A DNA stretch of 64,000 bases from DASRDR01 sp963812945 [NCBI: uncultured Candidatus Rokubacteria bacterium] (GTDB lineage Bacteria > Methylomirabilota > Methylomirabilia > Rokubacteriales): contig CAWEXD010000008.1 in NCBI GenBank assembly GCA_963812945.1, positions 3,348,001 to 3,412,000 of the forward strand. Reading direction: 5' to 3'. Position numbers and translations under genes: made by a program. Below the pieces are notes generated by a model. That model saw nothing but the letters and a program-made list of their open reading frames with translations. It was not told the DNA's origin and did no database searches. The stretch's first letter is position 1, and each line of letters opens with the position of its first letter. Shown piece by piece: positions 18,776-27,203 of the stretch.

Positions 18776-18809
18776 GAGCGCCTCCTGCCTGTCCCGCGCC
18801 GCCCCCGGA

Positions 18810-19334
18810 TCACTCGTAGATGATCAGGGACGTAATCGGGTAGTTCTTCAGCTTCGCACGGCCGTTGAGGAACGCCAGCTCGATCAGGAAGGCGAGCCCC
18901 ACCACGACTCCGCCGGACTGTTCGACGAGCCGGAGGGTCGCCCCCATCGTGCCCCCCGTGGCCAACAGGTCGTCCACGACCAGGACGCGCTGGCCGGGCG
19001 CGATCGCGTCCTCGTGCATGGCCAGGGCGTCCCGACCGTATTCCAGCTCGTACTCCACGGAGATCGTCTTGGCCGGGAGCTTCCCGAGCTTCCGGACCGG
19101 CACGAAGCCCGCGCCAAGCTCGTGCGCCAGGGCGCCCCCGAAGATGAATCCCCGGGACTCGACCCCGACGACGATCTCGACCCCTGCCTGGATGTAGCCC
19201 GTGGCGAGCTCGTCCAGGACGCACTTGAAGGCCTTCGGGTCCTTCAGGAGGGTCGTGATGTCCTTGAAGAGGATGCCCTCGGTCGGGAAATCCTTGATGT
19301 CCCGGATCTTGGCCCTCAGCTCGGACAGGTCCAT
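18810..19334 (-). CDS. apt: Adenine phosphoribosyltransferase
   Basis: This 174-aa enzyme salvages adenine to AMP with PRPP. The start ATG at 19334 gives MDLSELRAKIRDIKDFP, the standard Apt N-terminus, with GGGGAG 7 nt upstream; the open frame further upstream (to 19433) is not family-like. The PRPP loop RVLVVDDLLATGGTM, the flexible loop ELEYGRDALAMHEDAI and the ESRGFIFG segment are all present. Length is normal. It is preceded by a promoter-like pair (TTGCGC-18-TATGAT). Confidence 0.97.
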   Translation of the reverse strand: MDLSELRAKIRDIKDFPTEGILFKDITTLLKDPKAFKCVLDELATGYIQAGVEIVVGVESRGFIFGGALAHELGAGFVPVRKLGKLPAKTISVEYELEYGRDALAMHEDAIAPGQRVLVVDDLLATGGTMGATLRLVEQSGGVVVGLAFLIELAFLNGRAKLKNYPITSLIIYE

Positions 19335-19404
19335 GTCGAGTCTCCCCCTCTCGGGACCGGCGGCGGACGGACGGCGGCGCGCCTCGGCGCCACACGGGGC
19401 CTCA

Positions 19405-19434
19405 TCATATCCCCCTGACGCAACGCGGCGCAAC
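19405..19434 (-). promoter_or_regulatory. Probable sigma-70-type promoter of apt
   Basis: TTGCGC (19429-19434) and TATGAT (19405-19410) on the minus strand are 18 bp apart, about 70 nt before the apt start. Confidence 0.5.
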
Positions 19435-19499
19435 CGAACGGACGCCGGGCGCGAGCCGGCCTGGCGCAGGAGCCGAGCAGGGCGGGCGAACGGCGGTGG

Positions 19500-20300
19500 C
19501 TACTTGACCTCGACGGTCCCCTTCATCGCGGGGTGCAGGCCACAGATGTACTCGTAGACGCCCGCCGCCGCGAAGGTCTGGGTGTGGCTCTGTCCCTTCA
19601 TCAAGAGCGGCGAGCGCGGCAACCCGGTGACCGTCACCTGGTGGGGCGAGTCGTCGGCGTTGACCCACGTCACGGCCTTGCCCGAGGCCACGGTGAGCTT
19701 GTTCGGGCCGAACACGAACCCCTGGATCGTCACGTCCGTCGCCGGCGTCGCCGCCGGCATGGCCGCGGCCATCTGTCCGGCGATGCTCGAGTACGAGATC
19801 ACGAAGTCGAGCTTCTCGTGCGGCTTGTGGCACTGGAAGCAGGCCTTGTAGTTGGCCTGGGTGTTGAGCTTCCCGTCGAGCGAGAACGCGGCGTACTCCC
19901 ACTCGCCGTTGCGGAGATCGTCGGGATACTCGGTCCCCCACCCCGCGCGCTTCTCCATGACGGTGAGCGCGAGCGGATCACCCTTGACGAACCGGCCCTT
20001 GGCGTCCTTCACCGGGTTCCCCTGAGCGTCCACCTGGGCCTTGTACTGGGCCAGGACCAGCACCGTCCCGTTGGGCAGGGGCTTCCCGGCCTTCGCCGCG
20101 TCCACGGCTTCTTGGGTCGAGGCGTAGAGCTCCCGGTACTGCTTGTTGTCGTACCGATCGACGACGTTGTAGAGGACGAACTTCTCCCAGCCCGCGGGGA
20201 ACGAGATCTTCTCCGGCCCGGCGCTCCCTCCGGTGGCGAGCAGGGTGATCACGACGAGGACGGCAGCCGCGACGACGGGACCCAATCGGCTCATGGACAC
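19500..20300 (-). CDS. Cytochrome P460 domain fused to a cupredoxin
   Basis: After a signal peptide (VVAAAVLVVITLLATGGSAG) residues 30-172 match the cytochrome P460 family: a FPAGWEKFVLYNV opening, a charged middle, and a haem c motif C154-F-Q-C-H158. P460 proteins carry a haem cross-linked to Lys and oxidise hydroxylamine or bind NO in known cases; which Lys would cross-link is not obvious. After an Ala/Pro linker, residues 188-266 form a plastocyanin-like cupredoxin with type-1 copper ligands His220, Cys253, His256 and Met259 (C-x2-H-x2-M). The copper site would be a natural electron acceptor for the haem. AGGAGGTG precedes the ATG. A tight link to neighbours is not seen. Confidence 0.8.
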   Translation of the reverse strand: MSMSRLGPVVAAAVLVVITLLATGGSAGPEKISFPAGWEKFVLYNVVDRYDNKQYRELYASTQEAVDAAKAGKPLPNGTVLVLAQYKAQVDAQGNPVKDAKGRFVKGDPLALTVMEKRAGWGTEYPDDLRNGEWEYAAFSLDGKLNTQANYKACFQCHKPHEKLDFVISYSSIAGQMAAAMPAATPATDVTIQGFVFGPNKLTVASGKAVTWVNADDSPHQVTVTGLPRSPLLMKGQSHTQTFAAAGVYEYICGLHPAMKGTVEVK

Positions 20301-20523
20301 CTCCTGGTGTAGAGAGACGTACCGTGATCCTAGTGGAGGTCGGCGGCCCGCGCACCCCTCCCCTGCCCTGACTACGTAACCCGCGGCGGGGTCGGATTGG
20401 TCCCCAGAGGCCCCCGCCTCCGCAGAGCTGGCGTTCGGGCCCGGTCAGACATGACGGGCGGGCTGACGTCTCCGGCGCCGGCGATGGTCCGGACGCCCCC
20501 CCGTGGTCCGTGACGCGCCGGAG

Positions 20524-21261
20524 TCAGGACGACTGGAGCCGGGCGACGACGTCGGGCAGGTCGGCGAAGCGCCGCAACACGGCGTCGGCGGAGGCCAGCT
20601 GGACGGCGGCGGGGACGAAGTGGATCGCGCGCATCCCGGCGTCCCGCGCGCCGGCCACGTCGGCCGCGGCGTCGTCGCCGACATGCACGCCTGCCGTGGC
20701 GTCGATCCGCACGTGGTCCAGCACCCGCCGGAAGATCGCCGCCGCCGGCTTGCGGATTCCTGCCTCGTCGGAGAAGACGAGGGTGTCGAAGCACGGCAGG
20801 ATGCCGGCGTCGGCAAGGAGCCGTCGGAGCACCCGGCCCGGCGTCCGTCCGGTGTTCGAGATCAGGCCGAGCGCCAGGCCCCGGGCTCGGAGCTCGTGCA
20901 CGGCCTCCGCGGCCCCGGGAGTGATCTCCGGGCGGTGGGTCAGGGCCGGCTCCTGGTAGGCTCGGGCCGCACGCTCCAACGCCAGCGGTCCGAGCATGCC
21001 CTGGAGGGTCGGGTCGAGCCCGCCGAGAAACACCCGGATCTGCTCGTCGGCCGCCATGTCGCGGTGCTCCCGCCACACCGCGGCCAGGGCCTCACCGGCC
21101 CGCGCATCGGCCGCAGCCAGCTCGACGGCGTCGTAGCAGTGCCCCGCCTCGGCCAGGGCCGCGCGGACTCCCTCGAGACGAAGCGCGTGGGCGCGGCGAA
21201 GGTCGTCGGGGGTGTCCGCGAACAGCGTGTGCCAGAAGTCGAGCGTGACGAGACGGATCAT
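20524..21261 (-). CDS. HAD-superfamily hydrolase with atypical motif I
   Basis: This 245-aa protein has the Rossmannoid HAD core with a C1-type helical cap (residues 15-95). Motif I is LDFWHTLF: the nucleophile Asp8 is present but the usual second Asp at +2 is Trp. Motif II is GLISNTG, motif III the Lys of GIRKP and motif IV GDDAAADVAG. Haloacid dehalogenases have Tyr at +2, so an acid/base role different from a standard phosphatase is possible. It is the last gene after GH88 (13-bp gap) in the sugar ABC operon. Substrate unknown. Confidence 0.85.
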   Translation of the reverse strand: MIRLVTLDFWHTLFADTPDDLRRAHALRLEGVRAALAEAGHCYDAVELAAADARAGEALAAVWREHRDMAADEQIRVFLGGLDPTLQGMLGPLALERAARAYQEPALTHRPEITPGAAEAVHELRARGLALGLISNTGRTPGRVLRRLLADAGILPCFDTLVFSDEAGIRKPAAAIFRRVLDHVRIDATAGVHVGDDAAADVAGARDAGMRAIHFVPAAVQLASADAVLRRFADLPDVVARLQSS

Positions 21262-21274
21262 CGGCGATCCGCGC

Positions 21275-22387
21275 TCACTCGGGCGCCCTCCCCTGCCAGC
21301 GGAGCAGCGCCTCGAGGAGGAAGTAGTCGCCCCAGACCAGCTCGTCGTCGGGGGCCTCGCCGCTGTAGAGGTTGTAGCAGCCGTGGAGCAGCATGCCCGG
21401 GGGGCGCTCGTCGGCGTGACCCAGGGGCGTGAGGTAGTCCCGGGCCAGCGCCGCGACGATCCGCCCGCCTTCCAGTCGGAACCGCTCCTCCCCGGTGAGA
21501 CGCGCGAGCTCGATCGCCGCGGACGCGAGGATCGCCGCGGCAGAGGTGTCGCGGGGCGCGGCCGGAATCCGCGGGTCGTCGTAGTCGTTGAAGGTCACGG
21601 GGTCCGCCGGGGTGGCGTCCACGTGGTACTCGAGGGCCCGGCGGGCAATGCCGAGGAAGTCGCGCCGCCCCGTCGCCCGGTGGGCCTCGAGAAAGCCGTA
21701 CGCACACCAGCCGAGCCCGCGCGCCCAGCACCCGTCGGGCGAATACCCCTGGTGCGTGTGCTTCTTGTAGGGCTCGCCGGTCCCCGGATCGAAGTGGACG
21801 GACTGGTAGCAGGACCCATCGCCCCGCACGTGCCAGGCCGCCGTGCGCTCCGCGTGGGCCACCGCCACCTCCCGGTAGCGAGCGTCGCCCGTCTCCGCCG
21901 CGGCCCACCAGAGGACCTGGAGGTTCATCAGGCAGTCGATGGTCACGTCGTCGAGGCCCGAGGAGACCTCGGCGTGCGAGCCGACCGGGATCACGCGCGC
22001 ACGGGGGTGCCACATGGCGACGAGCCGGTCCGCGGCCGCCAGCCCCAGCTCGCGGAGCAAGGGCTCGCGCACGGTCTGCCAGCCCAGCACCGCGCCGTAC
22101 TGGAAGAGGAACCCGATGTCGTGGCTCGCCTGCCGCTCTCGACCGGCGAGCCGCTCCGCCCACTCGAGGCCCCACGCGCGATACCGCGGCGCGCCGGTCG
22201 CCGCGTGCGCCAGCCAGAGGAGGCCGACCCAGAAGCCGTCGGTCCACGCGCCGCCCGGCTTCGCCCGCCAGCGCCCGGTGGCGAGGTCCGCCGCGTGGGG
22301 GAAGCCGTCGGGGGGCGCCGCGGCGGTGGCCTCGACCCGCGCCAGGAGGCGCCGCTCGGCGTCGCGCGCGAGCTCGTCGGTCAGCAC
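21275..22387 (-). CDS. Glycoside hydrolase family 88, unsaturated glucuronyl hydrolase-like
   Basis: GH88 enzymes hydrate the C4-C5 double bond of unsaturated uronic acids at the non-reducing end of oligosaccharides made by polysaccharide lyases. The (alpha/alpha)6-barrel pattern is seen in repeated helix pairs. Typical segments include GAWTDGFWVGLLWLAH, SHDIGFLFQYGA with the first Asp, SGLDDVTIDCLMNLQVLWWA with the second, and the HQGYSPDGCWARGLGWCAYG stretch. Start: the GTG at 22387 is favoured since GGGGAGGA lies 8 nt upstream, giving 370 aa, the usual size; the frame further upstream is not family-like. It has no signal peptide, so it acts on imported oligosaccharides, in keeping with the ABC importer of the operon. 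Confidence 0.85.
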   Translation of the reverse strand: MLTDELARDAERRLLARVEATAAAPPDGFPHAADLATGRWRAKPGGAWTDGFWVGLLWLAHAATGAPRYRAWGLEWAERLAGRERQASHDIGFLFQYGAVLGWQTVREPLLRELGLAAADRLVAMWHPRARVIPVGSHAEVSSGLDDVTIDCLMNLQVLWWAAAETGDARYREVAVAHAERTAAWHVRGDGSCYQSVHFDPGTGEPYKKHTHQGYSPDGCWARGLGWCAYGFLEAHRATGRRDFLGIARRALEYHVDATPADPVTFNDYDDPRIPAAPRDTSAAAILASAAIELARLTGEERFRLEGGRIVAALARDYLTPLGHADERPPGMLLHGCYNLYSGEAPDDELVWGDYFLLEALLRWQGRAPE

Positions 22388-22413
22388 GACACGGTCCTCC
22401 CCCGCGCCAAGCG

Positions 22414-22857
22414 CTACGCCTCCACCACCTTCAGGATGTGGGTGGCGACCGCGACCACCTCGCCCCGCTGGTTGGTCACGGTCACCTTGGCGAACGACTT
22501 TCGGGCCGCCTCGTCCCGCTCGGCGATCTCGTAGGTGACGCTGACCGTGTCGCCGATGAACACCGCGCCCGGGAACCGGATGCGGTCGTAGCCGTAGGAC
22601 ACGATCGTGCCCGGGAGACTCGCGCACATCTTCGTCGAGGCCTGGGACATGTACGCGACCATCAGGGCGCCGTGGGCGATCCGGCGGCCGTAGCGCGTCG
22701 CCTTCATGTACTCCTCGTCGACGTGGTTCGGGCTGAAGTCGCCCGAGATGCCGGCGAAGAGGTACACGTCGGTCTCACCGACCGTCTTGCGGACGGTGAC
22801 CGACTTGCCGATGGTCAGGGCCGCCATCGCCGAGGTGGCACCGGTGTGGGTGGTCAT
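22414..22857 (-). CDS. MaoC-like (R)-specific enoyl-CoA hydratase
   Basis: This 147-aa hot-dog-fold protein carries the hydratase-2 motif in SGDFSPNHVDEEYMKATRYG, followed by RRIAHGALM; the Asp and His are the expected catalytic pair that adds water to trans-2-enoyl-CoA. The ATG at 22857 is preceded by GGGAGGGAG; an upstream in-frame ATG would add a Gly/Pro-rich tail. It sits between SDR and GH88 genes in the sugar-importer operon, where an SDR-MaoC pair suggests (R)-3-hydroxyacyl chemistry rather than sugar chemistry. Its substrate is unknown. Confidence 0.9.
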   Translation of the reverse strand: MTTHTGATSAMAALTIGKSVTVRKTVGETDVYLFAGISGDFSPNHVDEEYMKATRYGRRIAHGALMVAYMSQASTKMCASLPGTIVSYGYDRIRFPGAVFIGDTVSVTYEIAERDEAARKSFAKVTVTNQRGEVVAVATHILKVVEA

Positions 22858-22925
22858 GATCGTCTCCCTCCCTTCATTCTCGCCTGGCTCGCCTGGCCCG
22901 CCCCGGCTCGCGCCGGGCGCGGTCG

Positions 22926-23705
22926 TCACGGATGTCCGATGTAGTCCATGCGACCGCCGTCCACGGTGAGGATCTGGGCGGTGATGAAGCCGGACTCCGG
23001 GGACGCCAGGAACGCGACGGCGTTCGCCACGTCCTCGGGCTCGCCGACGCGTCGGACCATCGACTTGGCCGCGATCGCGGCGAAGTCGGCCTCCGTCCGG
23101 CCCGCCGCGGCCATGTCCGTGCGGACGAATCCCGGGGCGACGGCGTTGACCGTGATGCCGTGCGGTCCCAGCTCCAGCGCGAAGCGCCGGGTCAGGACCA
23201 CGACGGCGGCCTTCGTCGCGGCGTAGAACGTCGTGCCGGCCATGGCCGTCCCCAGGGCCGCGATCGACGTCACGTTCACGATGCGCCCGAAGCCGCGCCC
23301 TTTCATGCCCTCCACCACCGCGCGCGTCACCGTGATCAGGCCGTCGACGTTGATCCGCCGCATCTCCTCCATCTGCTCGGAATCGAACTGTGCGAGATCC
23401 CCGGCTCGCGAGACACCGGCGTTGTTGACCAGGATGTCCACGGGGCCGAGCTCTCGCGTGACGCGCCCGACCATGTCGTGCACCTGGACGGCGTCGCCGA
23501 CATCGGCTCGAACCGCCAGCGCGCGGCCGCCGCCGGCCCGGATCTCTCCCACGACGGCGTCGGCCGCCTCGCGTCGCTCGCGGTAGTTCACCCCCACCGC
23601 GACGCCCGCTCGCGCCAGCCGCAGCGCGATCGCCCGGCCAAGGCCGCGGGAGGCGCCGGTCACGAGCGCCGTTCGCCCCTCCACCGTTGCTCCCGCGGCC
23701 GTCAC
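22926..23705 (-). CDS. SDR-family oxidoreductase (3-oxoacyl-reductase/sugar dehydrogenase type)
   Basis: The 259-aa product is a classical short-chain dehydrogenase: cofactor motif TGASRGLGRAIA, NNAGVSRAG, catalytic Ser in VTSIAALG, YAATK with Tyr and Lys, and PGFVRTDM. The GTG start at 23705 overlaps the stop of the upstream permease by 4 bp (GTGA), so translation is coupled. The arrangement of Arg residues after the second strand suggests NADP(H). FabG-like reductases, 2-deoxy-gluconate dehydrogenases and glucose dehydrogenases all look like this, so the operon context (sugar import, GH88) leaves both fatty-acyl and uronate substrates open. Confidence 0.92.
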   Translation of the reverse strand: MTAAGATVEGRTALVTGASRGLGRAIALRLARAGVAVGVNYRERREAADAVVGEIRAGGGRALAVRADVGDAVQVHDMVGRVTRELGPVDILVNNAGVSRAGDLAQFDSEQMEEMRRINVDGLITVTRAVVEGMKGRGFGRIVNVTSIAALGTAMAGTTFYAATKAAVVVLTRRFALELGPHGITVNAVAPGFVRTDMAAAGRTEADFAAIAAKSMVRRVGEPEDVANAVAFLASPESGFITAQILTVDGGRMDYIGHP

Positions 23706-24532
23706 AGCCGGAGCCCCGACACCACGTAGCGCTGCGCGAAGAGCGTCACCAGGAGCGCGGGGATCATGGCCATGACGGCGGTGGCGCTCATGAGGTGCCA
23801 CTCGACCCCGAGCTCGTGCACGAACTGCGCCATGGTCACGGTCAGGAGCGGCGTCTGGCTCCCCGTGAGGATCAGGGCGAACAGGAACTCGTTCCACGTG
23901 AACAGCCAGCACAGGATGGCGAGCGCCATGATCCCCGGGAGGGCCTGCGGGAGGATGATGCGGAGGAACGCCCCCCAGTGGGAGCACCCGTCGAGGTAAG
24001 CGGCTTGCTCGAGCTCGGGCTCCACCCCGTCGAAGAACCCCTTCATCACCCAGCTGAAGAAGCACACGTGCACCGCGACGTGCGGCAGGAGGAGCCCGAG
24101 GTACGTGTCGTAGAGCCCCATCGATTGCGTCAGCAGGTAGAGGGGCATCACCCAGGTGATGTACGGGACGGTCCGGAAGAGGTAGATCGCCGTGAACCAG
24201 ATCTTGTTCGTCGCCCCCTTGAAGCGCGACAGCATGTAGCCGCTCATCACGGTGACCTGGAGCGAGAAGAAGGTCGCCAGGATGGCCAGCACCGCGCTGT
24301 TGAGGAACGACTCCTGGATCTTGGGCGACTGCCACGCCTTGAAGAAGTTGGTCAGCGTGAGGTGGGTCCCCCGGTGGACGTAGAACACCTCCGACTCCGG
24401 ACGCAGCGCGGTGAGCGTCAGCCAGAAGACCGGGAAGAGGAAGAGGCCGAGGACGCCGGCCAGCGCGAGACCGACGAACGCCTGGCGCCAGCCCTTGGCC
24501 AGGGCCCCGCCGGACGCCGCCCGGGCCTTCAT
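23702..24532 (-). CDS. Carbohydrate ABC transporter permease (MalG-like)
   Basis: This 276-aa inner-membrane protein has six predicted helices and the EAA loop EQAAYLDGCSHWGAFLRIIL, followed by PQALPG, that docks the ATPase. It belongs to the CUT1 group of sugar importers. The ATG at 24532 overlaps the stop of the preceding permease by 4 bp (ATGA). It forms a heterodimer with the upstream permease; the binding protein gene leads the operon. No ATP-binding subunit is encoded here, so a shared MsmK-type ATPase elsewhere is implied. Confidence 0.93.
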   Translation of the reverse strand: MKARAASGGALAKGWRQAFVGLALAGVLGLFLFPVFWLTLTALRPESEVFYVHRGTHLTLTNFFKAWQSPKIQESFLNSAVLAILATFFSLQVTVMSGYMLSRFKGATNKIWFTAIYLFRTVPYITWVMPLYLLTQSMGLYDTYLGLLLPHVAVHVCFFSWVMKGFFDGVEPELEQAAYLDGCSHWGAFLRIILPQALPGIMALAILCWLFTWNEFLFALILTGSQTPLLTVTMAQFVHELGVEWHLMSATAVMAMIPALLVTLFAQRYVVSGLRL

Positions 24533-25473
24533 CGCGACACCTCGGTGACCCGGCGCAACACCCAGTACAGCACCACCCCCACCACCATGATGATCACCGC
24601 GCCGATCAGCGAGGCCGCCGCCCCCCGGTCGAGGTTCAGGAAGACGAAGGCTTCCTTGTAGGCGTAGATGCTGAACACTTCGGTGGCCCGGCCCGGCTCC
24701 CCCTTCGTGATGGTCCACACCGTGTCGAAGACGCGGAAGGCGTCGATCGAGCGGATCACGATCGCGACCAGCAGCACCGGACGGAGGAGCGGCAGGGTGA
24801 CGTTGCGGAAGATCTGCCAGGCGTTGGCGCCGTCGACTCGAGCGGCCTCGAACGGCTCGCGCGGTAACGTCTCGAGGGCGGCCAGGATGATGATGACGTA
24901 GAACGGGGTCTGGAGCCAGACGTCCGTCAGGACGACGATGCAGAGGCTGAGCCACGGTTTCACGAGCCACGCCACCGGCGGGAAGCCGAGCGCCGTGACG
25001 ATCACGTTCGCGATCCCGAACTGGTCGTTGAAGATCCACGCGATCATGATGGACGCCACCACCGGCGCCACCATGAGCGGGAAGACGATCAGCGTCCGCA
25101 CCAGGGCGCGGCCCGGGAACGGCTGCTTCAGCAGCATCGCGATCGCCAAGCCCAAGACCACGCCGCCCGCCACCGAGGCGAACATGAAGAAGAAGGTGTT
25201 GGGGAGGACGACCCCCAGGAACTGGACGTCAGCGAGGATCCGCCGGTAATTGCGCAGTCCGATGAAGGGGTGCTCCTCGTCGGTCAGGGAGAATCGCCGG
25301 AGGCTGGCATCCACGCCCATCAGGATGGGCAGGACCTGGAACACGAGCAGGATGAGGGCGGCCGGCGCGATCAGGGTCAGCGTGAAGCGCCGCCGCTCCC
25401 GGAACAACGACGCGGCGGTCTCGCCGCCCGGCGAGCCGCCGCGCCTCACTGTGTTCGTGCGGACCTCGGTCAC
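24529..25473 (-). CDS. Carbohydrate ABC transporter permease (MalF-like)
   Basis: The 314-aa protein has six hydrophobic helices and the EAA motif EPFEAARVDGANAWQIFRNV. It starts with GTG at 25473, 76 bp after the binding-protein gene. A cytoplasmic N-terminal stretch rich in Arg precedes the first helix LTLIAPAALILLVFQVL. Together with the second permease it forms the membrane channel of a CUT1-type importer. The specific sugar is unknown; the GH88 gene in the same operon makes unsaturated-uronate oligosaccharides a plausible cargo. Confidence 0.93.
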   Translation of the reverse strand: MTEVRTNTVRRGGSPGGETAASLFRERRRFTLTLIAPAALILLVFQVLPILMGVDASLRRFSLTDEEHPFIGLRNYRRILADVQFLGVVLPNTFFFMFASVAGGVVLGLAIAMLLKQPFPGRALVRTLIVFPLMVAPVVASIMIAWIFNDQFGIANVIVTALGFPPVAWLVKPWLSLCIVVLTDVWLQTPFYVIIILAALETLPREPFEAARVDGANAWQIFRNVTLPLLRPVLLVAIVIRSIDAFRVFDTVWTITKGEPGRATEVFSIYAYKEAFVFLNLDRGAAASLIGAVIIMVVGVVLYWVLRRVTEVSR

Positions 25474-25549
25474 GCGCTGGTCAGGGCGAGAGCGTCACGG
25501 GCTCCGCCGTCGTCTCCTCCCCAGCGCGGACCGGCGAGTCCACGCGCAC

Positions 25550-26866
25550 CTACTTCATGATCTCGGACAGCTTCTTGGCGCCGTCGGCCAGGACCTTGCC
25601 GATGTCCTCGCGCTTGCCGATGAGCGCCTTGGACGCCACGTCCGAGAACGTCGCGTGCACCTCCGGCCACTGCTTGAAGTAGTAGGCCGGGACGATGTGG
25701 TACGGGGCGTCGATCAGCGTCGCCTTCATCTGCGCGAACAGGGGCTCCTCCTTCGCGAGGGCCTGCTGCACCTTCGTGATCGGGGGAATCCCCGCCGTGG
25801 CCTTGAAGATGTCGCGCTGGACTTCCTCGCTCTCGCCCATCCACGTCAGGAGCTCCTTCGCGAGCCTCTTCTGCTCCGGCGCGTTCGCCTTCGGGATGGC
25901 CCAGAACCAGGCGGCGCGCCAGGCGAGCCCCTTCTTCGTCGAGCTCGGGCCGAGCGGGAACTTGCCCATCGCGACCTTCCCGGCGACCTTCGACGCGGCC
26001 GGGTCGTTGTACTTCCCGTAGAGCGGGGTGTCGTTCATGGTCATGAACGACTCGCCGGCCATGAAGATCCCGTCCGACTCCGTCCGCGTGTAGCTGACGA
26101 GCGCCGGGGGCGAGATCTTGTGCGTGTTGATGTTGTCCCACCAGAACTCCATGGCCTCGCGCGCGCACTTCTCGCTCAGCATGCTCTTCCAGTCGTTCTT
26201 CGCGAGAACATCGTTGTCCCGCTCGTTGTACGGCGAGAAGAGGTCGCAGTCGTTCGTCCACATGGACCAGAGGAGCGTGAACCACGTGTGCGGGTACTTC
26301 AGCCCGCCCACGAAGCCCCACTTGACCTTGCCGTCCTTCTGGAGCTTCTGGGACACGCGGACCAGGTCGGCCCAGGTCTTCGGGTACTCGGCCTCCGAGA
26401 TGAGGTCCTTCCGGTAGAAGAAGACCCCCAGCGTCTCGTTGAACGGGATTGCGGTGGCGGCGCGCTTGCCGTCGGGCTGCTTCCATAGCATGGCCGGGTC
26501 GACGAGCACCTTGCGGTCCATGGCGGCCAGGATCTTCACGTCCTCGACGGGCTCCATGAAGGCGCCCCAGAGCTGGCCCCAGTCGTCATTGTGCCAGATG
26601 ATGTCGTACTCCTGGGACTTCGCGAGGAAGCTCGCCGTCAGCTTCTCGACGTAGACCTCGTAGGAGATCGGGGTGGGCTTGATCTCGACGCCCTTCATCT
26701 CGCCCCACTTCTTCATCCACTTCATCTGCTGCTCGTGGATCGGGTGGGGCATGTAGGCGATCGACAGCTTGCCCGCAGCCAGCGCAGGTCCCGCCAGCAG
26801 CAGGAGCCACGCACCCGCGGCCAGCGCCGCGAGCGCCCTGAACCCATTCGTGCGGAGCCTCGTCAT
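25550..26866 (-). CDS. Extracellular sugar-binding protein of a CUT1 ABC importer
   Basis: The ATG at 26866 (AAGGAAGG upstream) gives 438 aa with a clean signal peptide (RALAALAAGAWLLLLAGPALAAG). The mature protein is a cluster-B/family-1 solute-binding protein: it opens KLSIAYMPHPIHEQQMKWMK, has the two-lobe pattern and a WGEL-like GESFMTMNDTPLYG segment in the second lobe. Many Trp residues could stack on sugar rings. It leads the operon binding protein-permease-permease-SDR-MaoC-GH88-HAD. The frame upstream of this ATG is not family-like. Confidence 0.92.
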   Translation of the reverse strand: MTRLRTNGFRALAALAAGAWLLLLAGPALAAGKLSIAYMPHPIHEQQMKWMKKWGEMKGVEIKPTPISYEVYVEKLTASFLAKSQEYDIIWHNDDWGQLWGAFMEPVEDVKILAAMDRKVLVDPAMLWKQPDGKRAATAIPFNETLGVFFYRKDLISEAEYPKTWADLVRVSQKLQKDGKVKWGFVGGLKYPHTWFTLLWSMWTNDCDLFSPYNERDNDVLAKNDWKSMLSEKCAREAMEFWWDNINTHKISPPALVSYTRTESDGIFMAGESFMTMNDTPLYGKYNDPAASKVAGKVAMGKFPLGPSSTKKGLAWRAAWFWAIPKANAPEQKRLAKELLTWMGESEEVQRDIFKATAGIPPITKVQQALAKEEPLFAQMKATLIDAPYHIVPAYYFKQWPEVHATFSDVASKALIGKREDIGKVLADGAKKLSEIMK

Positions 26867-27050
26867 GCTGCACCTTCCTTCCAGCAGTGGCCAGCCTCGG
26901 CCGGCTGGGGTCCGGACGTGGAACGCTGAGTCGCCACGCCGCGTGGGTCTCGCGGACGGCCCCGGTCGGAGCCTCAGGCGATCTTGGGCGGAGCCTTCGC
27001 GCCTTGTCAATGGGGGGCGCTCCATCACGGGTGCAGTTCAGCGCCGGCGG

Positions 27051-27203
27051 TCAGATCACCTGAGCGCGCCGGCTGACTCGAGGCCAGGCGCGGTCCGCCG
27101 TCAGCACCGTGTCCGCCCCGAGCATCTCTCCCGTGGCGAGCACGAGCGCATCGGGAAGTCTCCGGCTGGCGTGACAGCGGTAGAGGTTCGCCCTACGCGA
27201 TCT
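27051..27203 (-). pseudogene. C-terminal remnant of a VapC-type PIN-domain toxin
   Basis: Between the two binding-protein operons the minus strand encodes an open stretch of 50 codons ending at TGA 27051. It reads ...RRLPDALVLATGEMLGADTVLTADRAW, which is the C-terminal third of a PIN-domain RNase: LPDAL.LA with one catalytic Asp and TADRAW with another. The upstream part is missing; the frame runs straight into the end of the peptide-binding gene (stop at 27193). No start codon or antitoxin is present. The toxin gene was probably disrupted when the neighbouring gene arrived or by deletion. The rest of the 326-bp gap (26867-27050) shows nothing I can name. Confidence 0.7.

Noticed and set aside
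22926-24335. Long 469-codon version of the SDR gene starting inside the permease
   Set aside because: The first 210 codons are out-of-frame permease sequence; the GTG at 23705 in a GTGA overlap is the natural start.
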